This document shows, piece after piece, positions 43,821 to 53,990 of a stretch of 64,000 nt of DNA (within the stretch, counting starts at the first letter, position 1; every line of letters begins with the position of its first letter). The DNA comes from Bacteroidaceae bacterium. Its GTDB lineage: Bacteria > Bacteroidota > Bacteroidia > Bacteroidales > Bacteroidaceae. Made by a program: the position numbers and the translations under genes. Location: contig JAFXTO010000006.1 of NCBI GenBank assembly GCA_017535725.1, positions 1 through 64,000 of the forward strand, written 5' to 3'. Below the pieces are notes generated by a model. The model was not told the DNA's origin. It worked only from the letters and a program-made list of their open reading frames with translations, and ran no database searches.

Positions 43821-44393
43821 ATGCCTACCGTAGGATTAAAAATCAAAGGTATCAGGGAGTCCAAGAACCTCTCTGTTGAGGAGATTGCAGAACGTAGCGG
43901 TCTCTCGGAAGCACAAATCAACTCCATCGAAACGGAGCAGAACCTCCCCTCATTAGGGCCGCTGATCAAGGTGGCTCGTGCCTTGGGCGTGCGTCTGGGC
44001 ACCTTTCTTGATGACAACGACGCGCTGGGTCCCGTGGTCTGTCGGGCGGCCGACCGCGAACAGGACAGCAGTATCAGCTTCTCCAATGGTGCCGCCGACA
44101 CCCGGAAGCACATGGAATACCACCCGCTGGCCAAGCAGAAGACGGGACGCCACATGGAGCCTTTCATCGTGGATATCAACCCCAGCGAGGAACGCGAGTT
44201 CCAGCTCTCCTCCCACGAGGGTGAGGAATTCATCTATGTCATGCAGGGCGAGGTGGAAGTTGACTATGGCAAAGAGAAATACATTCTCTGCGAAGGCGAC
44301 AGCATCTTCTACGACTCCATCGTCAAGCACCACATTCACGGTGTCGACGGACAAGCTGCCAAGATTCTCGCAGTAGTGTATATTCCTTTTTAA
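43821..44393 (+). CDS. XRE-family regulator with cupin sensor domain
   Basis: This 190-residue protein has an N-terminal helix-turn-helix (IRESKNLSVEEIAERSGLSE, then AQINSIETEQ) and a C-terminal cupin barrel (SSHEGEEFIYVMQGEVEVDY, then LCEGDSIFYDSIVKHHIHGV). It is built like PuuR/Cdd-type regulators that sense a small ligand in the cupin. The acyl-CoA ligase starts 15 bp downstream, and this pair is conserved in Bacteroidales, so it most likely controls fatty-acid activation. Confidence 0.9.
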   Translation: MPTVGLKIKGIRESKNLSVEEIAERSGLSEAQINSIETEQNLPSLGPLIKVARALGVRLGTFLDDNDALGPVVCRAADREQDSSISFSNGAADTRKHMEYHPLAKQKTGRHMEPFIVDINPSEEREFQLSSHEGEEFIYVMQGEVEVDYGKEKYILCEGDSIFYDSIVKHHIHGVDGQAAKILAVVYIPF

Positions 44394-44407
44394 TTGAAAA
44401 CTGAAAA

Positions 44408-46129
44408 ATGAGCAAATTAGATATGGCAGGCAGGCCGCTGCCTGACAGGACATATCCCGCAGAGACTGGTTCTGAGGGATATCAGTTGTATGAACGTACA
44501 CTCGGCCAATGGCTGGAATACTGGGCAGAGACCACACCCGATAAAGAATATATCGTCTATAGTGACCGTGACCTTCGCTTCACTTGGAAGCAGTTCAACG
44601 AGCGCGTGGATAATCTCGCCAAAGGATTGCTGGCCATCGGAGTGACCAAGGGTAGCAACGTGGGCATCTGGGCCACCAATGTGCCGGACTGGCTCACCTT
44701 CCTTTACGCCACGGCCAAAATCGGAGCCGTGCTGGTGACCGTGAACACCAACTATAAGCAGAACGAGCTGGAGTACCTCTGCAAGGACTCCGATATGCAC
44801 ACGCTCTGCATCACCGACGGCACTTGGGATTGTAATTATGTGGACATGACCTATACGATGCTGCCAGAGCTGAAGACCTGCGAGCGCGGACATCTCCAGA
44901 GCGAGCGTTTCCCCTACATGAAGAACGTGGTATTCATTGGAATGGAGAAGTATCGCGGCATGTACAACACGGCAGAACTGCTGCTGCTGGGGCAGAACAT
45001 CGAGGACGAGGTGCTGGACGAGATGAAGAAGAGCGTCTCCTGCCACGACGTCTGCAATATGCAATACACCAGTGGCACCACGGGTTTCCCCAAGGGCGTG
45101 ATGCTCTCGCACTTCAACATCTCCAACGATGGCTATTTTACGGGTGAGAACATGGGCTTCACACAGGACGACAAGCTCTGCGTCTGCGTGCCCCTCTTCC
45201 ATTGCTTCGGCGTGGTACTTGCCACCATGAACTGCCTGACCCACGGCTGTACCGAAGTGATGGTGGAAAAGTTTGATCCCCTCGTCGTGCTCGCCTCCAT
45301 CCATAAGGAACGGTGCACCGCCGTTTATGGCGTCCCCACAATGTTCATTGCCGAGCTGAACCACCCGATGTTCTCTATGTTCGACCTGACGTGCCTGCGT
45401 ACAGGTATCATGGCCGGCAGCCTCTGTCCCGTGGAATTGATGAAGCAGGTGAGCGAGAAAATGTATATGACCATCACCTCTGTCTATGGCCTCACCGAGA
45501 GCTCACCTGGAATGACGCAAACCTGCCTCAACGACACTTTTGAGCAGCGCTGCACCACCGTGGGACGTGACTTCCCCTTCGTGGAGGTCAAGGTGTTGGA
45601 TCCCGAGACCAACGAAGAATGTCCCGTAGGTGTACAGGGAGAGATGTGTTGTCGCGGCTTCAATGTGATGAAGGGCTACTACAAGAACCCCCAAGCCACC
45701 GCCGAGGTCATCGACGAGAACGGGTTCCTGCACAGCGGCGACCTGGGTATCAAGGACGAACAGGGATTCTACCGCATCACAGGACGTATCAAAGACATGA
45801 TTATCCGTGGTGGTGAGAACATCTATCCCCGTGAGATTGAAGAGTTCCTGTACCACATGCCAGGTATCAAGGACGTTCAGGTGGCCGCAGTACCTTCCAA
45901 GAAGTACGGCGAGGAAGTGGGCGCATTCATAATCCTCTACGAAGGTGCTAAGATGGAGCCCGAAGATGTACGCGAGTTCTGTCGTGGCAAGATTGCACGC
46001 TACAAGATTCCCAAGTACGTCTTCTTCGTGGATGCCTTCCCCCTCACGGGTAGCGGTAAGATACAGAAGTTCAAGCTTAAGGAGATGAGTCTGAAGCTCT
46101 GCGAGCAGTTGGGCATCGAGGTCATCTGA
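44408..46129 (+). CDS. AMP-binding long/medium-chain acyl-CoA synthetase
   Basis: This 573-residue ANL-superfamily enzyme has the P-loop-like motif [16 protein letters not shown] near residue 220, the adenylation motif [14 protein letters not shown] near 360, [20 protein letters not shown] near 440 and the C-terminal catalytic lysine in [14 protein letters not shown]. It activates a carboxylic acid with ATP and CoA. The long N-terminal part and [10 protein letters not shown] suggest a fatty acid, but the chain length is not known. It is regulated presumably by the adjacent XRE-cupin protein. Confidence 0.92.
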   Translation: MSKLDMAGRPLPDRTYPAETGSEGYQLYERTLGQWLEYWAETTPDKEYIVYSDRDLRFTWKQFNERVDNLAKGLLAIGVTKGSNVGIWATNVPDWLTFLYATAKIGAVLVTVNTNYKQNELEYLCKDSDMHTLCITDGTWDCNYVDMTYTMLPELKTCERGHLQSERFPYMKNVVFIGMEKYRGMYNTAELLLLGQNIEDEVLDEMKKSVSCHDVCNMQYTSGTTGFPKGVMLSHFNISNDGYFTGENMGFTQDDKLCVCVPLFHCFGVVLATMNCLTHGCTEVMVEKFDPLVVLASIHKERCTAVYGVPTMFIAELNHPMFSMFDLTCLRTGIMAGSLCPVELMKQVSEKMYMTITSVYGLTESSPGMTQTCLNDTFEQRCTTVGRDFPFVEVKVLDPETNEECPVGVQGEMCCRGFNVMKGYYKNPQATAEVIDENGFLHSGDLGIKDEQGFYRITGRIKDMIIRGGENIYPREIEEFLYHMPGIKDVQVAAVPSKKYGEEVGAFIILYEGAKMEPEDVREFCRGKIARYKIPKYVFFVDAFPLTGSGKIQKFKLKEMSLKLCEQLGIEVI

Positions 46130-46159
46130 CAAAAATAGAAACCATATAACTAACTAACA

Positions 46160-48727
46160 ATGAGAGCCAGGAACTACCTCCTGACAGTCCTTGTGGCTTC
46201 AGTCATTACTGGATGTAGCCGCACGACTTCTTTTGTGGGCGAACGCACGGCACCTTTAGACAAGGGAGCCTGGTCGGTGGCGAAATGGATTTCTGCCGCC
46301 GATGCCCCTGTGATTACAGGTCGCGTCAACGACGGCGACAATGGACGTTCTGCCGATGGTTCCAGTTGGTTTGTCTCTACCCTGAAGAATGAGCAGAAGG
46401 TCATCAACGCACGCTGGATGACAGCAGGATTAGGTATCTATGAGCTGTATATCAACGGTCAGCGCGTGGGTGAAGAAGTGCTGAAGCCAGGCTTCACGCA
46501 TCCCATGAAGACCAAGCGCACGTTCACATACGACATCACTCAGGCCTTCTGCTGCAAAGCGGGTGGCGAGAACACCCTTTCCGTGCAGGTCACTCCTGGC
46601 TGGTGGGCTGACAAGATTGTCACCCCTGGAGACAATGAGGGCATGATTGGTCATAAATGTGCCTTCCGAGGGGTGCTGCAACTGACGTTTGCCGACGGAA
46701 GTACCAAACGCTATGGTACCGACCTACTCAACTGGCGGGCAGGTATCGCAGGCCCCGTGAAGAACGCGGGTATTTTCGAGGGCGAACGCTACGACGCCCG
46801 TGAACCGATGGGCTATAACGCCACCACATTGTCTGTGCCTGAGGAGAACATGGAATTTCAAGGACAGCTGTTGCCATCTACTGGAGCAGAAATCTATCTC
46901 CGATGGGACATTGCCCTTCCAGCTGTGGAAGCCTACGTCTGGAAGAACGTGGAAGGCGCCGACAACGAGGCTTATGGAAAAGTAGTGAGGCTACGCGAGT
47001 ACAAGCCGAAGTCCGAGATACTGCTTCATGCCGGCGAGACGCTGGTGGTGGACTTCGGACAAAATGCCGCCGCCGTACCTGCCTTTTTATTCAAGGCTGC
47101 CGAAGGAACACGGCTGACTTGTCTGCCCGGCGAATTACTCAACGACGGCAACGGAGCCAGGAGCCGGGGAATGGATGGACCGGAAGGCAGCGTACACCGA
47201 CAGAACTTGCGTTCACACAATGTCCACATGCGTCTGGACTACACCTTCGGTAATGCCGATGGGTACGTCAGCTACTGTCCTCGTACCACCTTCTTTGGCT
47301 ATCGCTATGTCTCCATCACTTCCACAGGCGACGTGCAGTTCAAGGACATCCAGTCCGTTCCTGTTACGTCCATTGCCCAACGTCTGGAAACAGGTGTCAT
47401 CGAGACGGGCGACGCATCTATCAACAAGCTCATCTCCAACACCATCTGGGGTATGCGCAGTAACTACCTCTCCGTGCCTACCGACTGCCCACAACGCAAC
47501 GAGCGTCAGGGTTGGACAGCCGACACACAAGTGTTTACTGAGACAGGCACCTTCTTTGCCAACACTTGCCGTTTCTTCCATAAATGGATGCACGACATGC
47601 GCGACACACAGAGTCCCGAAGGCGGCTTCCCGGGCGTAGCTCCTTGGGGACAATACCGCGATGCAGGCATGATGCGCCTCGGATGGGCTGATGCAGGTAT
47701 CATCGTGCCCTGGACTGTATGGAAACAGTTCGCCGACAGCATCATCATCGAAGAAAACTGGGAGGCCATGAACCGATTCATGAATCATATCAACGACACG
47801 CGATATGACCACCAGACATTGAGTGGTGAGAATGGCAACTACCAATGGGCAGACTGGCTGAGCTACGAACCTCTGGAAAGTTGTAGCGGGCGCAGCCACG
47901 AAAATGGACAGCCGCGACCAGAGACGGTCAGATACTGGAGCTATCTGAGTGCCAGCTACTGGGCCATCGATGCTGGAATGATGGCCGATATGGCGGCTGC
48001 AACAGGGCGCGATGCGGCTCCCTACCGACAGATGGCGGACAACGCCCGTGCCTATCTACGCGAAACGTTCCTGAATGCCGACGGCACCTTCAAGACCGAT
48101 ATTCTCAACACGATGCAGACCCCTGCCCTCTTTGCCCTGAAGAACCGACTCGTGGAGGGCGAAGCAAAGAAGAATATGATTGCGCGCCTGCGCGAAAACT
48201 TTGCCCAGCACGACGGCTGTCTGCAAACGGGTTTCCTCGGCACTAGTATCCTGATGCAGACGCTGACGGAAAACGGTATGCAGGACATCGCCTACGACCT
48301 CCTCTTCCAGCGCAAGAACCCCAGCTGGCTCTATTCTGTGGACAACGGCGCCACCACCATCTGGGAACGATGGAACAGCTACATGGTCGACAAGGGGATG
48401 GGGCCTCAGGGCATGAACAGCTTTAATCACTATGCATACGGATGTGTTTGTCAATGGCTATGGGAGCGGGCTGCCGGCATCGCAGCCGATCCCGCACAAC
48501 CGGGATTCAAGCACATTATCATGAGTCCCGTGCCCGACAAGCGCCTTGGACACCTCACTGCCGAGTATCACTCAGCAGCAGGTACGATAAAGAGTGCGTG
48601 GCGCTACCAAGGAGACAAATGGACATGGAAGTTCACCATTCCAAAAGGAGCCACCGCCACCGTGACTCTACCTGGCGAAACAGAGTCCAGAGAATACAGG
48701 GCTGGTTCCTACACGGTGAGCCGTTAA
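46160..48727 (+). CDS. GH78 alpha-L-rhamnosidase, lipoprotein
   Basis: This 855-residue protein has a lipoprotein signal (VASVITGC), an N-terminal beta-sandwich (ARWMTAGLGIYELYINGQRV; Bac_rhamnosid_N), then a GH78 (alpha/alpha)6 barrel with the general-acid region VPTDCPQRNERQGWTADTQV and the base glutamate in NGATTIWERWNSY, and a closing beta domain (ISPV-like IIMSPVPDKRLGHLTAEYHS). It releases terminal rhamnose from pectin or flavonoid glycans at the cell surface. It has no SusC/D genes next to it in this window. Confidence 0.93.
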   Translation: MRARNYLLTVLVASVITGCSRTTSFVGERTAPLDKGAWSVAKWISAADAPVITGRVNDGDNGRSADGSSWFVSTLKNEQKVINARWMTAGLGIYELYINGQRVGEEVLKPGFTHPMKTKRTFTYDITQAFCCKAGGENTLSVQVTPGWWADKIVTPGDNEGMIGHKCAFRGVLQLTFADGSTKRYGTDLLNWRAGIAGPVKNAGIFEGERYDAREPMGYNATTLSVPEENMEFQGQLLPSTGAEIYLRWDIALPAVEAYVWKNVEGADNEAYGKVVRLREYKPKSEILLHAGETLVVDFGQNAAAVPAFLFKAAEGTRLTCLPGELLNDGNGARSRGMDGPEGSVHRQNLRSHNVHMRLDYTFGNADGYVSYCPRTTFFGYRYVSITSTGDVQFKDIQSVPVTSIAQRLETGVIETGDASINKLISNTIWGMRSNYLSVPTDCPQRNERQGWTADTQVFTETGTFFANTCRFFHKWMHDMRDTQSPEGGFPGVAPWGQYRDAGMMRLGWADAGIIVPWTVWKQFADSIIIEENWEAMNRFMNHINDTRYDHQTLSGENGNYQWADWLSYEPLESCSGRSHENGQPRPETVRYWSYLSASYWAIDAGMMADMAAATGRDAAPYRQMADNARAYLRETFLNADGTFKTDILNTMQTPALFALKNRLVEGEAKKNMIARLRENFAQHDGCLQTGFLGTSILMQTLTENGMQDIAYDLLFQRKNPSWLYSVDNGATTIWERWNSYMVDKGMGPQGMNSFNHYAYGCVCQWLWERAAGIAADPAQPGFKHIIMSPVPDKRLGHLTAEYHSAAGTIKSAWRYQGDKWTWKFTIPKGATATVTLPGETESREYRAGSYTVSR

Positions 48728-48735
48728 TCGTTAAT

Positions 48736-48776
48736 GAATAATGGACAATTGATTGTGTGTCAATTGTCCATTATTC
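48736..48776. terminator. Bidirectional terminator, 16-bp perfect stem
   Basis: GAATAATGGACAATTG (48736-48751) and its exact complement at 48761-48776, with a 9-nt loop. It serves the convergent rhamnosidase and prs genes. Confidence 0.85.
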
Positions 48777-48797
48777 ACTTATCATCACTTATATATT

Positions 48798-49727
48798 TTA
48801 TATCAGGTACTGGCTGCTGATGCTCTGGTTCTCCTCCACGCGACGTATGGTCTCTGCGATAAGGTCAGCGATGGTGATTTGCTTGACTTTGGCACAGCGG
48901 TTGGAGTAAGGGATGCTGTCTGTGAACACAATTTCTTCGAGCTGGCTGGCCTGCACGCGCTCGCTGGCAGGTCCACTCATGACACAATGGCTGGCGATGG
49001 CACGGACACTGTGTGCCCCATTCTCCATCATCAGGTCGGCAGCGCGGGTGATGGTACCTGCGGTATCAACGATGTCATCAATGAGAACCACGTCTGCTCC
49101 CTTGACGTCGCCAATGATTTGCATGGCAGCGACTTCGTTGGGACGGCGACGTGTCTTATTGCATAGGACAAGGGGACAACCGAGGAACTTAGAATAGGCG
49201 CTGGCACGCTTACTGCCGCCTACATCGGGCGTGGCAATAACAAGGTTCTCGAGCTGAAGACTCTGGATGTAAGGAAGCATGACACTGGAGGCGTAGAGGT
49301 GATCTACAGGAACATCAAAGAAGCCCTGCTCCTGGTCTGCATGCAAGTCCATGGTGATGACACGGGTGATACCAGCCACGCTGAGCATATCGGCCACGAG
49401 CTTGGCACCAATGGCCACGCGAGGCTTGTCCTTACGATCCTGACGTGCCCAGCCAAAGTATGGGATGACAGCGTTGATGGTTCGGGCACTGGCACGCTTG
49501 GCAGCATCAATCATCAGCAGGAGCTCCATGAGGTTGTCCGATTTGGGGAAGGTGCTCTGAACAAGGAACACATCCCGACCACGAATGGACTCTTCGTAGC
49601 TGACGGTAAACTCTCCGTCAGCAAAGTGAGTCACGTTGATATTACCCATCTCGATTCCGAGGCTGGCACAGATTTTCTCAGTCAGATAGCGGGTGGCTGT
49701 GCCCGAGAAGACGAGGAAGTTGGTCAT
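48798..49727 (-). CDS. prs: Ribose-phosphate pyrophosphokinase
   Basis: Prs makes PRPP from ribose-5-phosphate and ATP for purine, pyrimidine, NAD and His/Trp synthesis. This 309-residue class I enzyme shows FADGEFTVSYEESIRGRDVF, PYFGWARQDRKDKPRVAIGA (flexible ATP loop), DLHADQEQGFF and the PRPP-binding VVLIDDIVDTAGT. The start at 49727 (MTNFLVFSG) matches the family. A small hairpin (GCGGC-AAA-GCCGC, 49734-49746) lies 6 bp upstream of the ATG. Confidence 0.96.
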   Translation of the reverse strand: MTNFLVFSGTATRYLTEKICASLGIEMGNINVTHFADGEFTVSYEESIRGRDVFLVQSTFPKSDNLMELLLMIDAAKRASARTINAVIPYFGWARQDRKDKPRVAIGAKLVADMLSVAGITRVITMDLHADQEQGFFDVPVDHLYASSVMLPYIQSLQLENLVIATPDVGGSKRASAYSKFLGCPLVLCNKTRRRPNEVAAMQIIGDVKGADVVLIDDIVDTAGTITRAADLMMENGAHSVRAIASHCVMSGPASERVQASQLEEIVFTDSIPYSNRCAKVKQITIADLIAETIRRVEENQSISSQYLI

Positions 49728-49778
49728 TTTTGCGCGGCTTTGCCGCAATTTTAGTTTAGATATTAACGTATAGGAAAC

Positions 49779-50387
49779 TCACCCTGCAGCCTTTCGGAGC
49801 TTGCGGAAATGAGTGATGATATCTTTGAAGTCAAGCCCAGAATGAATGTTGAATCGCGTCCAGAGGTCGCCAAGAATGACGGCCCCGCCGAAGCCGTAGT
49901 CGGCCAGCAAGGGCAGGGTTTCAGCATTGATACCTCCGGCAGCCATGACCTTGCGGTCGATGAGTCCAGCCCGAGTGGCATCGTAAAGCTGCTGGTGGGT
50001 GTAGGCAGCCTTGCGCTCGGGATAGGTGATGCTATCGAAGACGGGTGAGAGGAACACGTAATCCATACCCTCGCGGGCGGTACGCAATTCCTCTATACTA
50101 TGGAGTGAGCGGCTGAGCTGCCCTTGGTAGTTCTTGGGAGGGGTGGGGTTCTGCGGAGTAAGATGGATGCCTCGCAGCTGAAATTCTTCCTTGAGATAGA
50201 AATGCTGATGGACGATGACCCGATTGTGCCACTCATCGGGGAGCAACGTGAGCAACCGTTCGCTGTAGATAGGTTCGCTGTCAGGCTTGCGAAGATGTAG
50301 CAAGTCGAGGCCTTCTTCAAACAATGCCTTGACGATTTTGTCTTCTTCGATGAAGAAGTCAGCAGTAGACAGGAGTAATAGTTTCAT
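49779..50387 (-). CDS. Thiamine phosphate synthase family protein (ThiE/TenI)
   Basis: This 202-residue TIM-barrel protein of the ThiE/TenI family has LLHLRKPDSEPI near residue 27, SLHSIEELRTA near 95, DYVFLSPVFDSITYPERKAA near 109 and VMAAGGINAETLPLLADYGF near 147. ThiE joins HMP-PP and THZ-P to thiamine phosphate; TenI-type paralogues act otherwise. No other thi gene is adjacent, so exact activity is open. Start at 50387 (MKLLLLSTADFF) preferred over an upstream in-frame ATG at 50477 that adds 30 non-homologous residues. Confidence 0.82.
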   Translation of the reverse strand: MKLLLLSTADFFIEEDKIVKALFEEGLDLLHLRKPDSEPIYSERLLTLLPDEWHNRVIVHQHFYLKEEFQLRGIHLTPQNPTPPKNYQGQLSRSLHSIEELRTAREGMDYVFLSPVFDSITYPERKAAYTHQQLYDATRAGLIDRKVMAAGGINAETLPLLADYGFGGAVILGDLWTRFNIHSGLDFKDIITHFRKLRKAAG

Positions 50388-50481
50388 GTCGCTGTTTCTT
50401 TTCGAGGGCAAAGGTAGGTATTTTTTTTGGAAAAGAAAAAAGGAAAGCACGAAATCTTCGCACTTTCCTTCATTCACAGGG

Positions 50482-53400
50482 TTATTTCTTCTTTAACATC
50501 AACTCTACAGCTTGCTCCAGTTGCACGTCGCGGCCGTGGAGAAGGTCGTCGGGCTGGCTGATGATGAGGTGGTCAGGTTGCAACTGCTGGTTCTCGAGGT
50601 ACTGGCCGCGACGGTCCTTCATGCCCACTTGCGGAATGCCGAAAACGATGTCATCGATGGTCTCCCACCAGACGGCAGTCATGGTGCCTGGAACGGGTGC
50701 TCCGATGAGTGGCCCGATGCCCAGTTCATGGTAGAGCCAGGGGGTGCCATGGGCATTTGAGTAATCGTCCTCACAGATAAGCATACAGGAGGGCTTGGTC
50801 CAGCGGTTGTAGGGGTCTTCGCCGATATATTGTCCACGGGGAGTGTACTGTGCCACGGCCACGCCGGACAGCAGGTTGCAGACATCGTTGTGTAGCCATC
50901 CGCCGCCATTGTGGCGCACGTCAACGATGACAGCTTCACGCTGGCGGTTCTTGTCTGACAACAACTTACGATAGAGCTCATGGAAACTGGCTGTATTCAT
51001 CTTCTCGATGTGCACGTAGGCGAGTTTACCTTTCGAGAGACTGTCAACGAGATGTTCGTTGCGCTCTACCCATCGACGATAAAGTCCTGCTGAGTAGTTG
51101 GAGCTGAGACGGACGTTGTAGTCCTTGGATGTTCCCTTGGAATCCTTGATAGTCAAGCGGGTATAGCGGTCGCTCTTTCCGCAGAGCAGGGGGAAATAAT
51201 CCTCACCGGCCTTGATGACTTGTCCGTCTATATGAGTGATGATGCTTCCTGCTCCTACTCCCTGCTGTCGTGTGAGAGGACTGCCTGGAATGAGTTCCAG
51301 AATGCGAAGTCCATCGCCGTTATACGTGTCGTCGAGGAAGGCACCGAGGTCGGCTGTGGTCAAGGTGTTGCCTGTTCCACCCTGAGGGCGATAGCGGCAG
51401 CCGGTGTGAGAAACGTTGAGCTCACCAAGCATCTCGGAACAGAGTTCTGCGAAGTCACGGGTGTTGCCAACGTGGGGCAACTGACGATTGTAGCGTTCAT
51501 GAAGCATTTGCCAGTCGGCACCATTCATGTCCGGGTCATAGAGCTTCTCATGAGTCTGGTGCCAGATGTGTTCGAAAGTCTGTTTGCGCCAGCCTGCTGG
51601 ATAGTCATTATGGAATGCTTCGAACTCCACATCAGAAATCTTTCCTTCCTCAATATCCAACTTCTTGATGCGTCCGCCAGTAGCGTAGTAGGCGGTTTTT
51701 CCATCGTCGCTAAGGTCAAAATAGGTGAAGCTGACGCCCTGAGCCTTGATGCTGGTACTCCCTTTCTCGAGGTCAAGCTCCCAGAGAGCTGGACCGTTGG
51801 GGTAGTTGGTGGCAACGTAATAGAGTTTAGTACCTTCTTTGTTGAGCACGGCATCACCGATATTGCCGCTATTGGAGGTCAAGCCCTTGGTGCGAAGGTC
51901 CAGGTCGAGAAGGTCGAGAACAGGATTGGCGGACTTGATACTGTCTTCCTTGGCTTGTTCCTTTTCTCTTTTTTCTTTTTCCTTTTTCTCAGCCTCGTCA
52001 TCCTTGTCCTTCTTGTCTTTCTTTTCCTTTTTGTCTTTCTTTTCCTTGTCCTCTTTCTCCTTCTTTTCCTTGTCCTTGCGTTCTTTCTCGGCTTCGTCGA
52101 AGCGTTCGCGCTCTTCCTTGTTTAGGTTGAAGCGTTCGTAGGCATCGGTGTTGAGGAAAGTAATGTAGAGGTCGTCCTCAGAGCCCCACGAGCCGTGACT
52201 GCGCATACCTGCACGGTCGCTCTGGAAGATGATGGCCTTGCCGCCGAGTGCCCAGCGAGGATTGCTCTCTGAGTAACCCGAGTTGGTGAGATTGACAATC
52301 TTGCCCTTGCCATCGGCTGGAATGAGAGCAATGTCCGTCATGTTCCATCCGCCGGTTCCTATATATTCCGATAGGAGATACTTCGAGTTCGGGCTCCAGA
52401 CGAAGGTCTGGTCACCATCGCTATAGGAATACTGGAAGCGTCCGGGCATAACAGTAGTGATGTCTTTGGTCTTAGCATCCAGGACGCAGAGTTCTTGTCG
52501 TCCTCGCAGGAAGGCAATCTTCTTGCCGTCAGGCGAATATTTGGGTTCGAAGCAGGTCAGGTCCTCGGGTGTGAGGCGTTCCTCTTCGGTCAGCTCGGTG
52601 GCGTAGGTGAACAGCTTCTCGTCTTTCTGCTTGATGCTGACACGGTAAAGAGCCCATCGACCATCGCGCTCACTGTCGTAGACGAGGCTGCGTCCATCCT
52701 CGGAAAAAGTGACATGACGCTCACGAGAAGGGGAATCGGTAATGCGGATGGTCGTCTTGTAGTCCAGATGGGTAACATAGACGTCGCCGCCCAGCACGAA
52801 GGCGATTTCCTTGCCCTTGGGCGAATGGCATACCTGTGTGGCTCCACCATTGAAGACGAAATGCAAGGCCTCCTTCTCGTTGGTATCGGCGATAATATTG
52901 ATTTTCACCTTCTTGGGCTGTGAATCAGGGCGCATGGTGTAGAGCTCACCATCCCATGAGAAGCAGAGTGTGCCATCCTGCGAGGCGGTTAGATAACGTA
53001 CAGGCATGTCCGTGAAGTTCGTCAATCGCCGTGCTTTCTGACCTCCATCGAGTTGTTGGCTCCATACATTGAAGGTGCCATTGGCCTCCGAGAGCCAATA
53101 CAGGGTCTGTGTCTTCTCAACGAAGACGGGACAACGATCCTCGCAGGTGGTCTGGGTGAGCTGGCGGTACACGGCCTGATCGGCGGGTCGCGACTTGCGG
53201 TCGGCTGACATGTGCCGGGCAAAGCTCAGCTGCCAGAGATCGCGTGCAATGCTACTGGTGTGGTGCTTGCGCATGGGATCCTCATAGCCTTTGATGGCAT
53301 CATAGATGAGCGAACCAGCAGGACCGATGGTAACGTTGCCAACAGAGATGTCGGAAACACGTTGCGGACGACTTCCTGCGCGCGTGCGTACCTTATATAA

Positions 53401-53847
53401 ATGAGTATAGGTGTCAGAAGGGAACTGCATGTTCTCCGTCGCAGAAAGGCCTGCAGAGGTGAACAAGAGTTCATCATCGGAAAGAAACACAAGGGGTGTT
53501 TCAGCACCCGAATGGGTGGTCAGGCGAGTGACTTCATCGCCCGTAGCATCCATGATGTAAAGGTCAAGGCTACCTTCACGCTCGCTGGCAAAAGCAATGT
53601 GCTTACCAGAGGGCGACCACACAGGAAGGCCATCCCACGCGGCATTCGATGTCAGTTGGCGGGCCTGTCCTCCAGCTGCGGGAACACTAAATAAGTCGCC
53701 TTTGTAAGCGAAACAGATAGTTTGACCATCCGGCGAGATGGCAGAAGAGCGAAGCCAGAGGGGAACCCCCAACCCTGCCCTTCCTTGTAGGGAGGGAGCG
53801 GTTACTAATGCAAATAGTAGACCTATTCTTAACAGGAATGTTCTCAT
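50482..53847 (-). CDS. Tricorn-like S41 peptidase with long charged helix
   Basis: This 1121-residue secreted protein has a signal peptide, then TolB/PD40-type beta-propeller repeats from about residue 30 (WLRSSAISPDGQTICFAYKG, then VWSPSGKHIAFASER) to ~560. Next comes an extremely Lys/Glu-rich stretch at about 570-640 that looks like a single alpha-helix. A tricorn C1, PDZ and C2 region follow, with Ser1030 as probable nucleophile in CEDDYSNAHG and the conserved VIVDVRHNGGGWLHND. Residues ~17-28 (APSLQGRAGLGVP) are encoded by the dispersed palindrome, inserted at the signal-peptide/mature junction. It degrades peptides in the periplasm. Confidence 0.9.
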   Translation of the reverse strand: MRTFLLRIGLLFALVTAPSLQGRAGLGVPLWLRSSAISPDGQTICFAYKGDLFSVPAAGGQARQLTSNAAWDGLPVWSPSGKHIAFASEREGSLDLYIMDATGDEVTRLTTHSGAETPLVFLSDDELLFTSAGLSATENMQFPSDTYTHLYKVRTRAGSRPQRVSDISVGNVTIGPAGSLIYDAIKGYEDPMRKHHTSSIARDLWQLSFARHMSADRKSRPADQAVYRQLTQTTCEDRCPVFVEKTQTLYWLSEANGTFNVWSQQLDGGQKARRLTNFTDMPVRYLTASQDGTLCFSWDGELYTMRPDSQPKKVKINIIADTNEKEALHFVFNGGATQVCHSPKGKEIAFVLGGDVYVTHLDYKTTIRITDSPSRERHVTFSEDGRSLVYDSERDGRWALYRVSIKQKDEKLFTYATELTEEERLTPEDLTCFEPKYSPDGKKIAFLRGRQELCVLDAKTKDITTVMPGRFQYSYSDGDQTFVWSPNSKYLLSEYIGTGGWNMTDIALIPADGKGKIVNLTNSGYSESNPRWALGGKAIIFQSDRAGMRSHGSWGSEDDLYITFLNTDAYERFNLNKEERERFDEAEKERKDKEKKEKEDKEKKDKKEKKDKKDKDDEAEKKEKEKREKEQAKEDSIKSANPVLDLLDLDLRTKGLTSNSGNIGDAVLNKEGTKLYYVATNYPNGPALWELDLEKGSTSIKAQGVSFTYFDLSDDGKTAYYATGGRIKKLDIEEGKISDVEFEAFHNDYPAGWRKQTFEHIWHQTHEKLYDPDMNGADWQMLHERYNRQLPHVGNTRDFAELCSEMLGELNVSHTGCRYRPQGGTGNTLTTADLGAFLDDTYNGDGLRILELIPGSPLTRQQGVGAGSIITHIDGQVIKAGEDYFPLLCGKSDRYTRLTIKDSKGTSKDYNVRLSSNYSAGLYRRWVERNEHLVDSLSKGKLAYVHIEKMNTASFHELYRKLLSDKNRQREAVIVDVRHNGGGWLHNDVCNLLSGVAVAQYTPRGQYIGEDPYNRWTKPSCMLICEDDYSNAHGTPWLYHELGIGPLIGAPVPGTMTAVWWETIDDIVFGIPQVGMKDRRGQYLENQQLQPDHLIISQPDDLLHGRDVQLEQAVELMLKKK
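53761..53801 (-). repeat. GC-rich dispersed palindrome, copy inside the tricorn-like gene
   Basis: Minus-strand CGCTCCCTCCCTACAAGGAA then GGGCAGGGTTGGGGGTTCC. It encodes A-P-S-L-Q-G-R-A-G-L-G-V, the same frame as in nadC. Confidence 0.72.
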
Positions 53848-53877
53848 ATTTTGATTGTTATCTATTTTGTTCAGTAA

Positions 53878-53915
53878 CCACTCCCTCCCTTATAGGGTAG
53901 CGAGGGAAAAGGTGG
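53878..53915 (+). repeat. GC-rich dispersed palindrome, copy upstream of the tricorn-like gene
   Basis: ACTCCCTCCCTTATAGGGTA then GCGAGGGAAAAGGTGG. It lies in the spacer between the M16 and tricorn-like genes, only ~80 bp from the copy inside the latter and in the opposite orientation. Confidence 0.6.
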
Positions 53916-53990
53916 TTGAATTCATGTCAACCTCCCCGAGCAATCGAGGATTAACTCCAAATTCGAGGACGGACAAGTGAGGGGTGAGGC

